In this document: positions 45,507 through 56,714 of the stretch, piece after piece
Numbering within the stretch: position 1 is the first letter of the stretch
Layout: every line of letters starts with the position of its first letter
Assembly (NCBI GenBank): GCA_944472155.2
Contig: OX235271.1
Span: 79,034,256 to 79,098,255, forward strand
Reading direction: 5' to 3'
Length of the DNA stretch: 64,000 nucleotides
Source: Trichobilharzia szidati
Lineage: Eukaryota; Platyhelminthes; Trematoda; Strigeidida; Schistosomatidae
The notes under the pieces: generated by a model
Told to the model about the DNA's origin: nothing
Database searches by the model: none
Seen by the model: the letters and a program-made list of their open reading frames with translations, nothing else
Translations under genes and position numbers: made by a program

Positions 45507-46692
45507 CTTCATTTGTGATTACATCGAAACCAACAACCTAGAAGTTCCTCTCCCAATAAACTACCTGAAGGAACTTCTTCTCAGATGTACGTTCAATATA
45601 CAGTTCAAATTCAATGAAAAGTTCTACGTACAGAAAGATGGAGTAGCTATGGGGTCTCCTCTCGGTCCACTCCTAGCCGACTGCTTCATGGCGAGTCTAG
45701 AAAACAACGTCCTCAATCCCTTGATAAGTCAACTTCACTTATACAAGAGATACGTAGATGACACGTTTATAATCTGTGATGAAAATTGTGATTTAGATTC
45801 TCTCCTCAAAACCTTCAACGCAGCGCATCCATCAATAAGTTTCACCTTAGAAAGAGAATCGAACAACGCATTTCCATTCCTTGATGTACTACTCACCAGA
45901 CGACACGATGGTACGATCCAAAGATCAATATACCGCAAGCCAACATGGACTGGACAGTTTATCAACTTTCAGAGCTTCGTCCCACTAACCCGAAAGAGAA
46001 ACCTGATACGTACGTTGAGCTCAAGGATTAGAAAAATCTGCTCGGAAGACATGGTGGAGAATGAATTAAATTTATTACGAAAAATCCTACTAGAGAATGG
46101 ATATCCACCAAGATTTATTGACAAAAACATGAAGGAGAAGCCTCCGATGTCAAACATCGCAACGGTTCCTAAGAAGACTCTCTTCATGAACCTAGAATTC
46201 AAAGGTGATGTCGCAGCTGAAATTCTCAGAAACCGCCTTTCTAAATGTCTGAAGAAGACATTTCCAACAGCCACTCTACGTATCACATTCTCCTGCAGAC
46301 AGTTAATCCAGTCTAACGTGAAGGACAAGATACCGCTTTTGGCCACCTCAATGTGTATTTATCAATTTACTTGCTCGTGTGGAGCAAAGTATATTGGCCG
46401 TACGCAACGTCAAGTCCAAAAACGTATTCTGGAACACTGCCCCGCTTGGTTGGCCAGAGGAGAAAAGAAGAATAGCAACAGCTCGATCCTCGAACACCTT
46501 GTCATCTCTGGACATCGAGCACCCCCACATGAATGCTTCACAGTGTTACACAGGGTCCCTCAATATCGTACAAAGGGACTTCGGATTCGCCATCTGTACA
46601 TAGCTGAAGCATTAGCTATTCGAGATCTAAAACCGGACCTCTGCATACAAAAGCGATACATACATTCTCTAGCCTTACCATGGCCAGAGTAA
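45507..46692 (+). CDS. PLE polyprotein, RT palm/thumb plus GIY-YIG endonuclease (5'-truncated)
   Basis: Open without stops to TAA at 46690-46692. It lacks a true start: from about 45507 it reads ICDYIETNNLEVPLPINYLK, FNEKFYVQKDGVAMGSPLGP. The first ATG (45649) falls inside the RT motif MGSPLGP, so numbering is from there (347 aa). YVDD is at 35-38 with both catalytic aspartates; ISFTLERESNNAFPFLDVLL and SIYRKP follow. The thumb is LLRKILLENGYPPRFI. The GIY-YIG endonuclease has CIY (236-238), C242 and C244, YIG (248-250) and VQKRILEH. It ends LKPDLCIQKRYIHS and LPWPE. PLE enzymes prime cDNA from nicked or telomeric ends. The intact C-terminal half shows recent insertion, but missing N-terminal RT motifs make this copy unable to move by itself. 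Confidence 0.85.
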
Positions 46693-47119
46693 AGTTCTTG
46701 TCACAATTTTGCTTCCTTCCTTTATTATGTAAGTTCACTATTATTACCATTATTATTTTATTTTATTAATATTTTTATCATTTTGTCCCCATCATCCACA
46801 TTTTATTACCACTCTATTACTGTTTATTAATAACATTGTTTTTCATACATATTTTATACAAAAACACTTTATAGCCTTTCCACTAGTTCCTGTCCATTTT
46901 ACACGAGATTATTGATTATTCACTATCTCACACTTATTACGTCATGCCAACTTCTGTCTCCTTTCTAACTTACAATTAGTCATCCCTTCTTACACCTTAC
47001 ATTATGTAATACAATTTTCCAAGGACAAAATTTACCAGTATCTGATTGGTCTAAAGATTTCTTTGTTAATTATAATTACGATTGTACAGCTCATGAAAAT
47101 GAATCGTCGAAAAGAAAAT
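46362..47119 (+). repeat. PLE right arm
   Basis: Sense partner of the inverted arm. It covers the last third of the polyprotein from QFTCSCGAKYIG and most of the 3' UTR. No hammerhead core (CTGANGA...GAA) was found in the arm, although some PLEs are known to carry one. Confidence 0.8.
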
Positions 47120-47124
47120 TTTCT

Positions 47125-48110
47125 TCGCTGTTTGTGCCTCTTTCTTATGACTCAATATGGGAATATTTCGTTCACTGAAGAAAGCTATTTATTTTGGTAC
47201 AATCTAGCTGGGAGTTAACAGCCATTGAAACTGTTAAATCATCAGCTTACTTCACAAAGTTTATTTCATCAGAATGAGGCAAGTAATGTAAGAATAAAGA
47301 AAAAAGAAAAGGAGAAAGGACAGCGCCTTGAGGGACACTAGCTTCAGTAGGCAATGAAGTGGAAGACTTCCCTTTATACACGGTGTACTGCCTTCTTTCT
47401 GAGAAATAGGAATGTAACTAGTTAACAGCCCAACATTCTGTTTGACTTGCAGCAAGTTTTTTAATAAGATGTCCCTAGGGACCGAGTCAAAAGCAGATGT
47501 ATAGTCTAGGCATAACGAACAAATTTAGCCCCTTTGTCTAGACTGGAAGCAATGTTATGATATAAGACGGCAGCTGCATCTAAAGTGCTTCTACTGTGCT
47601 TATAGGCAAATGGTTAGGGTCATTAAAAGATTTAAGCGAAGGTACAAGACTAAGTAAAAGTAATTTCTCCATAGTTTTCAAAAAAGGAGAGGTAATAGCA
47701 ATGGGTCTAAATTTGACACATGCTCCAGTAGATGATTTAGGTATAGGTACAACTTTAATGTCCTTCCAAACGGCAGGCACAATATTACTGGAAAAAGATT
47801 TGTTAAATAGATCAGTGAGAGAGTGATACAGAATATCAGAACATTTGCAAAAAATAATACTAGGTACATAATCTGGACCTAAGCTCTGGGAAGGGTTCAG
47901 AGACTTGAGGCACTTTTGAACATCATTTGTGTTAAAACCTGAAAAGGGGCTATTATTAACACTAGTGATGCTGGGAAGCATGGCATTTGAGGGAGAGTAA
48001 ATAAAAGATTTATTAAGAGTACATACATCAAAAGAATAGGGAATAACACTCTTAAATTTATAAAAATGCCCAACAAACAGCAATAAAGGGTTGACATTTT
48101 TTATAATTTA
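47125..48110 (-). pseudogene. CR1/Jockey-type LINE, reverse transcriptase half
   Basis: On the minus strand from 48083: DVQKCLKSLNPSQSLGPDYV, VPAVWKDIKVVPIPKSSTGA, FRPIAITSPFLKTMEKLLL (fingers). After a frameshift come FAYKHSRSTLDAAAVLYHNI, motif A DYTSAFDSVPRDILL, motif B SVPQGAVLSPFLFSLFL and motif C. The catalytic YADD is changed to stop-ADD (TAA codon, plus-strand 47247-47249). Then AVNSQLDCTKINSFL reaches the PLE insertion site. The clade call rests on the order and wording of the RT blocks (SR1-like). The endonuclease part is not recognised upstream. Confidence 0.8.
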
Positions 48111-49106
48111 GAGCTAGTTCAATCGGTACCTTTATGTTTACCTTCCCATATTGCTGTCATGAACTGTGGTAACTGTCGACATTCCACCTACAGTCACTCA
48201 GCCCAACAAAGGTTACTTACAGCAGTAGAAAATTATGCAAAAATCAGGAAAGCATCATTTTCAAGGTTTTTCTTTAAAAGTGCATGCAACTCATTCAATA
48301 TGACCTTAAATTTGCCATTTTTCAAAGAATGAATTATGCATAAAGTGCATGCAGAAGTAAATAAATCTAAATAAAATGAAATTAGAATAAATAAATAAGT
48401 AAATAAATATAACCAGAAAAATGAATAAATAAATGAGGTAAAAGATAAAATTTATTGGATACAGATTTATGAACAAAAGGTTATCATAAATCCCAAATAG
48501 GCAACTATCCATTCCATTATTAATATTATTATTGTTACTATTTTGATTGATTTCGGTGGGAATGCTACAGGATAGCGAAGTCATTAAATTCCTTTCCCCC
48601 TCAGGATATATTATATTCAATGGGTTCACATCATAAAAACTCACTAACTATTATTGGTACAACACACTACTCATCCCATTATCATTATTGTTATTCTCAG
48701 TTGTGATATATCAGTACTTTTAATAATTTTCCTTTGTGATATCTGCAAATTAAATTGTGACTAAAAACGTCAAGACTCTTTTTAACAGAATTTTATTGAG
48801 AGAGAGAAACACCTTTCAAATCAACAAACAGGAAATAATTTAAGTAGTATATACAGCTTTGATTCACGAAGAGAAAGAAAATTGCACTATAAATAAAATT
48901 AAAATAGCTTCACTTTTATGTGAAATGCTAAGAATAAATTAAAGTCTCGTACATAGATTCCTTTTTCATGAACTTCAAAAGAACAAGGATAAACAATCCA
49001 ATCAAATTCAATGTAGATTTTGTCATGCATCAACACCATTTGGAGACTAGTTTGTGATTCCCCTTCAGAGAAGCACACCCACAATCTCATCATGAATTGA
49101 ACCCTG
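48111..49106. other. Possible degraded LINE 5' part, then AT-rich spacer
   Basis: The minus frame 48644-48306 and following sequence (ELHALLKKNLENDAFLIF) may be an eroded upstream part of the CR1-type ORF2, but no endonuclease motif is recognisable. Confidence 0.3.
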
Positions 49107-49228
49107 TGCGTCGGTGGCACAGTGGTTAGGAATCTCGCCGACCATGCACATGGTCCGGGGTTCGATCCCCTGCTGACGCACACCCGATATCTATGGTCGG
49201 CCTGCAAAATTTGGCTACCGATATCCAT
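49107..49228 (+). repeat. SINE-G2, copy 3
   Basis: Head at 49107-49180 (74 nt, one acceptor-like mismatch: GCTGACGCA), box B GGGTTCGATCCCC, body GATATCTATGGTCGGCCTGC and CTACCGATATC. Shorter at the 3' end than the other two. Confidence 0.7.
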
Positions 49229-49254
49229 TAGAACTCAAGGTCAGGAGGTCAGGC

Positions 49255-49430
49255 TTGGCCAAGTGGGCCGAAATCTAGTAACTCATGAATTCTAATTTGT
49301 GTCATTGCGTGATATCAGACGAAACAGCTATCCAGTTCTCAATGATTTCAACTGATCTCTAACTGGCGTTGCTTTGTGATGAAATGTACATTGACATAAA
49401 GCCAAATCCCTACAAAAATTCATAATCTGA
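49255..49430 (+). repeat. S2 SINE, 3' part
   Basis: GACGAAACAGCTATCCAGTT, a tail with AACTGATCTCTAACTGGCGT, and AAGCCAAATCCCTACAAA. The head and 5' half of the ribozyme are lost. Confidence 0.55.
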
Positions 49431-49617
49431 ATGCAATGAGGCGTCTGATGCTTGACCTAATGTGTTCTAAATGGAATCAGTCATCGGTCTGCAGTTACTT
49501 AGGTGGCTTAATTTTTCAGTGATTAAGAAATCACCACTAGCCTAAAATAATTTTGGTATACTGGTTATCCATTTTGCTGTCCTTATTTGTGTCCATTAAT
49601 ATATACATGCATACATT

Positions 49618-50372
49618 ATTATTTTCCCTGGATTCCAAGTAGATCACAAAAATTCAGCAGTACACCTTCATTTTATTCTGTTCTCTGAAGCCCTCTTTAA
49701 GTGGCTCCATGACAGTCCATATACTGTCATCTTCTTCACACTATTTCTTCCATGTCATACTTGGGGCACATCCTTAGATCGTCATTTCCCTTTCGGGTTT
49801 CACTTGACAGTCTAGGCCGTGGTTACACTCACCAGACCTCTCAGCGAAAATCCAGTCAATCTCCACTTCCCTTTGCATACTTCTGACCAGTGGGTACTTT
49901 GTTGGTTTGTTGCCAAAGTTCCTCGTTGCTAATCCTTTCTAGTTGGTCATCTTATCTTCAGCATGGAGTGATAGTAGCCACCGGTGAAAGTCTGAAGCCC
50001 GTTAGAAGTGTTTCTGTTAATATACACTATAAGTCTCTCAACCACATAGAAGCAATGACTTCATATTAGTGCTGAACGTCTGAATCTTGTTCTTTATGTT
50101 TAGTGCAGTAGATTTTCGAGACTGATTTCAGAACGTTTGCCTTACCTTTCCGGTTCTGGCTTTCACATCCTTATCCGTGTCGCCTCCAGTCGAAACGATG
50201 CTACCAACATAAGTAGAAGAAGTAACCTCCTTTATATTTCTCTTGTTGCTGGCGAATGGTGTTTGTTGTTGTTCGTTAGATATCTTCATCACCATTATCT
50301 TCTCTATTTTCACTTGAACTCCTGTCTTCGTTGCAAACCACTTCTGTCAACTTGTTGTTTCAAGCCTGTAGA
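49618..50372 (-). mobile_element. RTE-type LINE, 3' fragment
   Basis: Runs from the reversed AAT tail (ATTATTATTTTCCCTGGATT) to reversed VxIEKIMVMKISNEQQQ near 50313. It retains NIKEVTSSTYVGSIVSTGGD, DKDVKARTGKVRQTF and degraded C-terminal blocks. An older subfamily. Confidence 0.75.
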
Positions 50373-52688
50373 CATATACAGGTACATACTCATGAAGTCT
50401 TAACATATTCATTGAACCTCATACTGAACAACCCTTATAATCACACTTTTTGATTGAACTAAAGCATTGTTTTAAGCAATAAATATGATATAATGAATGC
50501 AGCTGAACTGAATGAACGAAATAAAGTGGATGCACGCTATTCTACTTCAGTGTTTGTTCTTACTGTTTTCAGATGAATTAAATTGATCATTGCACCTTGA
50601 TAACAATTCATGTTTTCTACTTCAGTATAAGTCAGCACTATGCTTGGCGTTCTTTATGTTCCTGACCCATTTTCTCTGTATAACCCATAATAAAATCACT
50701 TCGATAGATGTATTCTCGTTATTTCGTTGGAGGTGGTTGGTAGTGGGATCCAAGACGCTCATTTCACCCTGTCTAGGACTCATTGTCTGCGGCGATGGTG
50801 TTCTTGAACTAAATAACGTTATGTTAACATTAAGACATTGTTGAAAAGTCTATACTAGAAGCTCAAACCTATCACTTGGATCCAATCGAATCGATTAAAT
50901 GGCAATTCGGAAACAATAATTTTAACGTATATACATCTTATCGTATCACCTGAAGGTATATTAAAGAACTTGTTTATGTCTAATAAAGGTGAAACGGAAC
51001 TGATTTCATTTAAGTTAGAAGCATTCCTGGTAAAGCAGTCAGAATGCTACTAAAACGTATCTGACTTATCCAAAATTTAATAGTTTTATAGCAATGAAGT
51101 GGGCACTTCTAAAACTCAGGAGTTTAATGTTCTTGTATAAAAGTGCCTTTCAGGCTTATCTGTATTAAAGTATCTCAGATATATCTCTATTGTTCATTTG
51201 GTATTTAAATGAATAGAAACAAAGGATAAACTGCGTTTTGAGCTATACTGAACAAATAAACTTCATACCATCATAATTTCAACAAGTAAAATCAAGTTGA
51301 AAATGGTGATGGAGAACTGAGAGCAGAAGACATGTGCCCCTGAGGTTCTCTGTTGAACTTGGAAGGCAAAGAACGCATTATAATACTAAAAGTTACATAC
51401 TAGACATTCTGAAAAATAAAACGACACTTAGAAAGTAGTTAATCTTCAGAATTAATATGATTCCTTTGCATACGAAGAAAATTGTTGAGATAAATAAACG
51501 TCCAATATCCTAGATGCTATATAAATGACTGAAAGCAGGAGCAGTTTAACTCATCAGTCTTATCTCACCTAATAATGCTAATTTCCTTCATACCCTATGT
51601 GAACGAAAATACGTGAAACTTATGAATGTTTCATGTTTTAGATGTCTTCATTTTTCATTGATATCATACAATATTCCTTCCTGAGTAACGTTTCAACCAC
51701 ACTTCATTGTTTGTCATAGGATCGGAGTGACTCTGCAGCTTTGAAACTCTATTAGTCTGGTTGTGGTAGCTTTATTCATTGCTGTGTTGGCGAAATGACA
51801 AAGTTTATTGAATATCTGGAGCAGATATCGAGTCACTGTTGGTGTCAGTGTTAAATGTTGATTTAAGAATCGATTGCTTTGTCTATCGACTTAAGTTGGC
51901 TGTAAGGCTTGTAAGTTTATCCAATTCAGTTTTACGGTAATCTGATACTGAATACATTATCTTTTACCGTGGTATCTCTCTAATTTATTCGCCTAATTTA
52001 ATCTTAAAGAATATCGTTCAACTAGGTTTTATATTTTGATGACGGCCAAACCCAACTCCTGCTTTTATTTTAAACGACTGAATGGTTTAAGCGAATACTG
52101 TAATTCTCTAACGGATTGAATTAATATCTGTAAATTGATGAGGATATCTACAGATCATTGTAGGACTTAAGATCAGTGTGGATGGTCACCTTCATACGAG
52201 CGATTAGGCATTCTTTGTCGAGCTTATTATTTAAATAAAGACAGTTATTATAAATAATTCTTTGTACTAACGTTTACGGGTGATTAAGTAAACAATATGT
52301 AGCTATTTAGGTCACTGTAAAAGATTTTGTCTCCTAATATCAATGCCTTTTCAAGATCCATTTTGTTGACCATTCATGCTGCATGTATTTTCAATCCGAC
52401 GATTATTTGCAATTTTCAATTTCTACAGTTCAAAATGAAACTTCACCATAATTTCATCCGGAAACTGAAAATATTCAGATAACAGAATGTGATTTGCTTG
52501 ATGCCATAGTTGGCGATCAAGGAAGCAAGCAAATTAATGCCATATACTACTGACCAACTGATGTGATTAGTTGGAACTTGCTAGCCAGATTTAAAGGATC
52601 TAAACACCAGACGGCTATTTTCCTCGTTTTAGGCCGAGTTTATCAGCAGGGTGCCCGGCTTACTCGAGTTCTATCCATCTACTTTTGC
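50373..52688. other. Longest stretch without recognisable repeats
   Basis: 2.3 kb of AT-rich sequence with only short frames. If the window holds conserved non-coding sequence, this is a likely place, but nothing specific can be seen. Confidence 0.35.
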
Positions 52689-52701
52689 GAACTTGTAATA
52701 T

Positions 52702-53119
52702 TTTGATTGGACACTAGTAACTAGTGTGATGTGTCTAGTCTTTTATTTTGTGCAGATTGAATTCTATCGGTCAGGTTTGCAATTTGACCACCATTCTAGG
52801 TAGCTCTCTGTCACGGTGTACATTGATTTGATGATATTAGATGGTTGAAGGCAATCGGCAAGAAGCCTTGCTTGACCTAGGTTTCGTGCTAGTTGGCACT
52901 CACCAGTCAGCAAGGCGTTTCTGAAACCGTGAAGGAACTCATGTCCCTTCTGAGATTCGAATCAGCGTCACCCAGTGCTACAGTGAGACGAATCTCAGAA
53001 GGGACATGAGTTCCTTCAAGGTTGCAGATACGCCTTGCTGACTGGTGAATGCCAACTAGCACGAAACCTAGGTCAAGCAAGGCTTCTTGCCGATTGCATC
53101 CAAACATCTAGTTTCATCA
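52702..53119 (-). mobile_element. FB3: hammerhead SINE with two inverted heads, 13-bp TSD
   Basis: Flanked by GAACTTGTAATAT at 52689-52701 and 53120-53132, identical. The sense direction is minus, ending CTAGTGTCCAATCAAAA. The inverted halves meet near 52985 inside the tRNA-like heads. Both halves carry the same 4-nt insertion in the hammerhead core (CTGACTGGTGA for CTGATGA), so the ribozymes are dead and the halves share one parent. Confidence 0.8.
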
Positions 53120-53132
53120 GAACTTGTAATAT

Positions 53133-53734
53133 ATTGGATTAAGTTCACAGTTTTGAAAGTTAATTGGCAATTTCCAATTTATACCTACGTTTATAACTCA
53201 AAGTTTCATTACCAAGAAATGCTTAGAGTTAATGCTTACCAATAAGCCTTATATATAATCTTTAGCTCAATAAAAGTTAAATTATTGAAGAATATGAAAA
53301 AAGTACTACTCCCTATTATTCTTAAATTAAATAAGAAGTTTACGTGCATGAGAAACAAGCAAGCAAAAGTAAAAAATAAAAAGGAATAAAGAAACAGCAT
53401 CAATAGTTCAGAATTTTTTGAATACTTATCCCACTTGCAGTCTTCGATAAACTCATAATGATATAATAATGATAACACAATAGTGTAACTATAGAGGCAT
53501 AATACTTCAAAAGAAGTTTATAGGTGTGGTTAACTTACAAAATTATTTTTATTGCATATATTTATAGAGACTTCGTGTTCTAGAAAAGAAAGACAGAGGA
53601 GCATGAAAGTCGAGTATTGAATTCATTCATGTTATCTACAATAGTTGTATAATCACTGAAGGGCGTTAGCCTTTTTGTTTGTACTGCGAACTATATCTTT
53701 AACCACTAACTCCTTTAATACTAACCTTATGAAG
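53133..53734. other. No gene recognised
   Basis: AT-rich, nothing supported. Confidence 0.4.
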
Positions 53735-54285
53735 CAAAGGAAACCAAAGAAAGTACTCTACGAAGGTTTTGACTGCTGGTCTACAGAGGAAGAGGGTTGT
53801 TGAGTGGTTGAGTCACATGATGGTGCTGTATTCTGGTCTCGTCTCGCAAGAGTCAGGGAATAGTGTGTTTGATTCTCTTGAAAACCAGTGTGCGAATACC
53901 CATTCAATGGGTATATCATTAGGTTGGTTTGAGCTATGTAGACAGGTGTAGACTGTCTGGATAAAGTCCTAAGAACCAATGGTTTCAGACTGCTGGTTAT
54001 CTGAACCAAAACCGTTCTCAACACGGCAGATGCATTGACTTTTTGTTATCTCCTAGATCCATTAAAACCCTAATTTTGCTTGCTGGTATTCTTTGTCCCA
54101 TAGATTTCTGCTCACTATAACTTTCGAATTTCTTTTCTCCAGGTTCGAGTACTACATGAAGAGTTGCGACTTGAACTGCAGCATTTCTATGCAAAGTCCT
54201 TTAGTGAAACTCATTTGGACTTAGTCAGACAGAAGCATCTTTGTGTTCTACAAATGCTCAGTAAAAGCAATGAAAGTTTTGAATG
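53735..54285 (+). repeat. S4 dispersed repeat, copy 2 with tRNA-like head
   Basis: A head at about 53800-53890 with GAGTGGTTGAGTCACATGAT and box B TTTGATTCTC is reminiscent of tRNA-Leu/Ser. It is followed by the body shared with 3060-3460 (CTAAGAACCAATGGTTTCAG, TTCTCAACACGGCAGATGCA, ACTTGAACTGCAGCATTTCT). Confidence 0.5.
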
Positions 54286-55097
54286 TGTTTCAGTGTTTGC
54301 TTTCCGTAAAATTGTTTTCACATTTTCGCATCTTTTAATACTTCAAATAGGTGAATACAACAGATAACTAATAAACAAGTAGCCCTAGATTTCCATCAGT
54401 TTTCTACTCTTACCCAGTACATTAATCTAAAGATTCGAATAGCTCTTTTCACAGACGCATTAAGCTTTACACGATATATGTCAACTCACTCTTTATGATG
54501 CCATTCATTACAGTTAGAAAAACAAAATGACTAACTTACTGGATTATTATTGTAGATAGAAAGGATTAACATAGGTGAGAGTATTGTCTTGTCTGATAGC
54601 ATTTACTTCTGATTTACATATAATTATTTGATCAAAGGGATTTGACCATTGTTTTGCTCATTTGGGAATGAGCTGAAACACTGTCACGACTAATCAATAT
54701 CCAAACAACAAAAGTTGCAAATTAACTATAATAATTTGAATGTCGAACTAGAGTGGATCATTATTTAAGTCAAATCTGTGTGCCGTAACCAACTACATAA
54801 TATTTATAATATAACAAGATTTACAAACGATTTTCCGGTCCCTGTGTAACTAACTTCTGACTTTGTTACTTTATTACGCATAGAATTCAAGCTAATTCAA
54901 GCTCAGTCACTCTTTTCATCTTAGCCATCATTATTTTACAAATTCCTTGATTATGTAATGAATTGCTGCTAACAAATGCTTTCAGTCACATGACACGGAT
55001 GAAAAAAAATTTTCAAAATCCTAGTAATAACGTGATATATATATATTTACATCGAATCCACCAAAACAAAACTGAAGTCCAAAGTATGCATTCATTC
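54286..55097. other. No gene recognised
   Basis: AT-rich, nothing supported. Confidence 0.4.
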
Positions 55098-55330
55098 TAA
55101 GTTTCATCAGGAGCTGATACTAGTTAGAGAAACATTGAAAACCAGAGTTTACTGCGTCGCTGTTTTGTCCAAGCCTAAGATTCCTCAACAATACTCACCT
55201 ACAACCCCACCTGGGATTGTACTGCTGAAGAATCCCAAAAACTAGGACGACACAGCTATCCAGTGCTCCCGAGTTTTTATTGGTTTTCTAAATGAAGCCA
55301 CTTTTTGATCGAACTTAAATCATTCATATC
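55098..55330. repeat. S2 SINE 3' halves, inverted pair
   Basis: 55098-55205 is minus and 55208-55330 is plus. Both run from just before the hammerhead to the 3' end. Plus copy: GTACTG, core CTGAAGA, stem II ATCC/GGAC, GAC for GAA, ACAGCTAT, C, CAGTGC. The A14 change should kill cleavage. Confidence 0.7.
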
Positions 55331-55399
55331 CCCATAAACCAACACCTGAAGACATATTCATTCTTTTGAAGTTCATCAGTAGATTATTATTTTTTTTTG

Positions 55400-56149
55400 T
55401 TATTATTCCCTTGGGTTCCTAGTGGAACATAGGGTTTCAACTGCTTCTGTCTTCTGATGTACTTTTCACCTGCATCCATGTTAGTCCATACTGTTTCAGC
55501 TCCTCTTCACACGATCTCCTCCATGTCACCCTTGGACGTCCCACTCGCTGCTTTCCTTTTGGGTTCCACTCGAGCATTGCCCTGACGCGCGATGTCACCC
55601 AACGGCCTCCTCAGCAAGTGTCCATTCCATCTCCACTTTCTCCTGCATATTTGTTGGGCGATTGGTTCTTGTTTCGTTTCTTCTCATAGATTCTTGTTGG
55701 TGATTCTTTCCCGCCATCTGATCTTCAGTATAGAGCCAGCGAAGACAGTTGTTGATAAAGGTCTGCAACCTGTTGAAAATATTCTTGGTGACCCGCCAAC
55801 TTTCTGATCCGTATAGAAGAACTGACTTCACGTTTGTATTGAAAATCAGAATTTTGTTGTTGATGCAGGCTGAGTGACGAAGATTTCCAGATTGGTTTCC
55901 GGTTGATGAATGTGTTTCTCGCCTTTCCGATTCTCGATTTGACATCCTCGTCCGTTCCTCCTGTAGTTGAGACAATGCTCCCTAGATAAGTGAAAGAAGT
56001 AACCTCTTTCAAATCCCTCTTGTTGATGGTGATTGGCGCTGGATGTTGCTGCTGTTGTTGTTGTTGTTAGTTGGTTATTTTCATAAACTCAGTCTTGTCT
56101 ATGTTCACCTGGAGTCCTGCTTCTTCAACCAGTTTGTCGGTCAGTAGAG
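55400..56149 (-). mobile_element. RTE-type LINE, 3' fragment
   Basis: Reverse of the 18648-19304 type: tail TTATTATTCCCTTGGGTTCC, WRRSCEEELKQYG, ARVEPKRKAAS, MEWTLAEEAVG, KEVTSFTYLGSIVSTTGGTD (well preserved) and up to TDKLVEEAGLQVNIDKTEF-like sequence near 56149. Long minus frames (55975-55595, 56012-55725) are real pieces of ORF2 in different phases. Confidence 0.8.
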
Positions 56150-56714
56150 ACAACTGGATATTTCTTACTACAACGGAATTTAATAAACTTGCAAGTTTAT
56201 AAATTATTGTCAATATTTTGTGGCAGAGTTTTATGGTTTAATCACACTTTTTATTTGACTGTGTTCACTGATCTAGTTTTTTCCATTACCTCCTATCTTC
56301 TTTGATCGACTAGCTTTGTCTATCCCACTAGTTTTCAAATATACTATACTAATAAATACCTTTGAATAGTAGTACTAATATTTATTTGCGTGTCTACGTG
56401 CTCTATCTATTGTCTACATCCTTTGTGTGTGTGTGTGTTGCCTTAACACTATTTGATAATAATTCAGACATTCGTGTCTGTTTGTCGTTTCATAACCCAT
56501 CTATCGTTTGTTTGTTGAGTTTAGTAAATAGGAAAAGTGAATAATTCCTGGAGAGTAAATAAATTGTGAACCATGAATAGGAATTCACACTCCACTTCTT
56601 ATACTTCATGGTATAATACCAATTGTAAAATTAATCCAAGCATTTCAGAACTAATTAAATGAAATCTAATCTAAAATGCACACACATAGTAGGACTATTA
56701 GAGTAGACTTGTTA
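56150..56714. other. AT-rich spacer with GT microsatellite
   Basis: (GT)n at 56424-56439. Nothing else. Confidence 0.4.

Larger units (their letters stand above)
44740..47178 (+). mobile_element. Young Penelope-like element with 758-bp inverted arms, nested in a LINE
   Basis: A PLE insertion flanked by AGAAAGCTATTT at 44732-44743 and 47179-47190 (12 of 12), overlapping the arm by a few bases of microhomology. Layout: inverted 3' segment 44740-45497, unique RT part 45498-46361, then the same 3' segment in sense 46362-47119, and about 60 nt more to 47178. The arms are equal in length and identical wherever I compared them, including the encoded 109 residues. Terminal inverted or partial tandem copies are a known habit of Penelope elements. 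The element is 5'-truncated: the RT fingers are missing. The target site lies just after the LINE's RT active site. Confidence 0.85.

Noticed and set aside
46690..47178. Hammerhead ribozyme in the PLE 3' region
   Set aside because: Looked for because some PLEs carry one. No CTGANGA paired with a downstream GAA and stem II was found; CTGAAGA at the right edge overlaps the TSD and has no partner.
54143..54260. Exon-like block with acceptor TTCTTTTCTCCAG, 39 open codons and a GTAAAA donor
   Set aside because: The same stretch, with the same upstream T-rich tract, occurs in diverged form at about 3270-3410. It is part of the S4 repeat, not a host exon.
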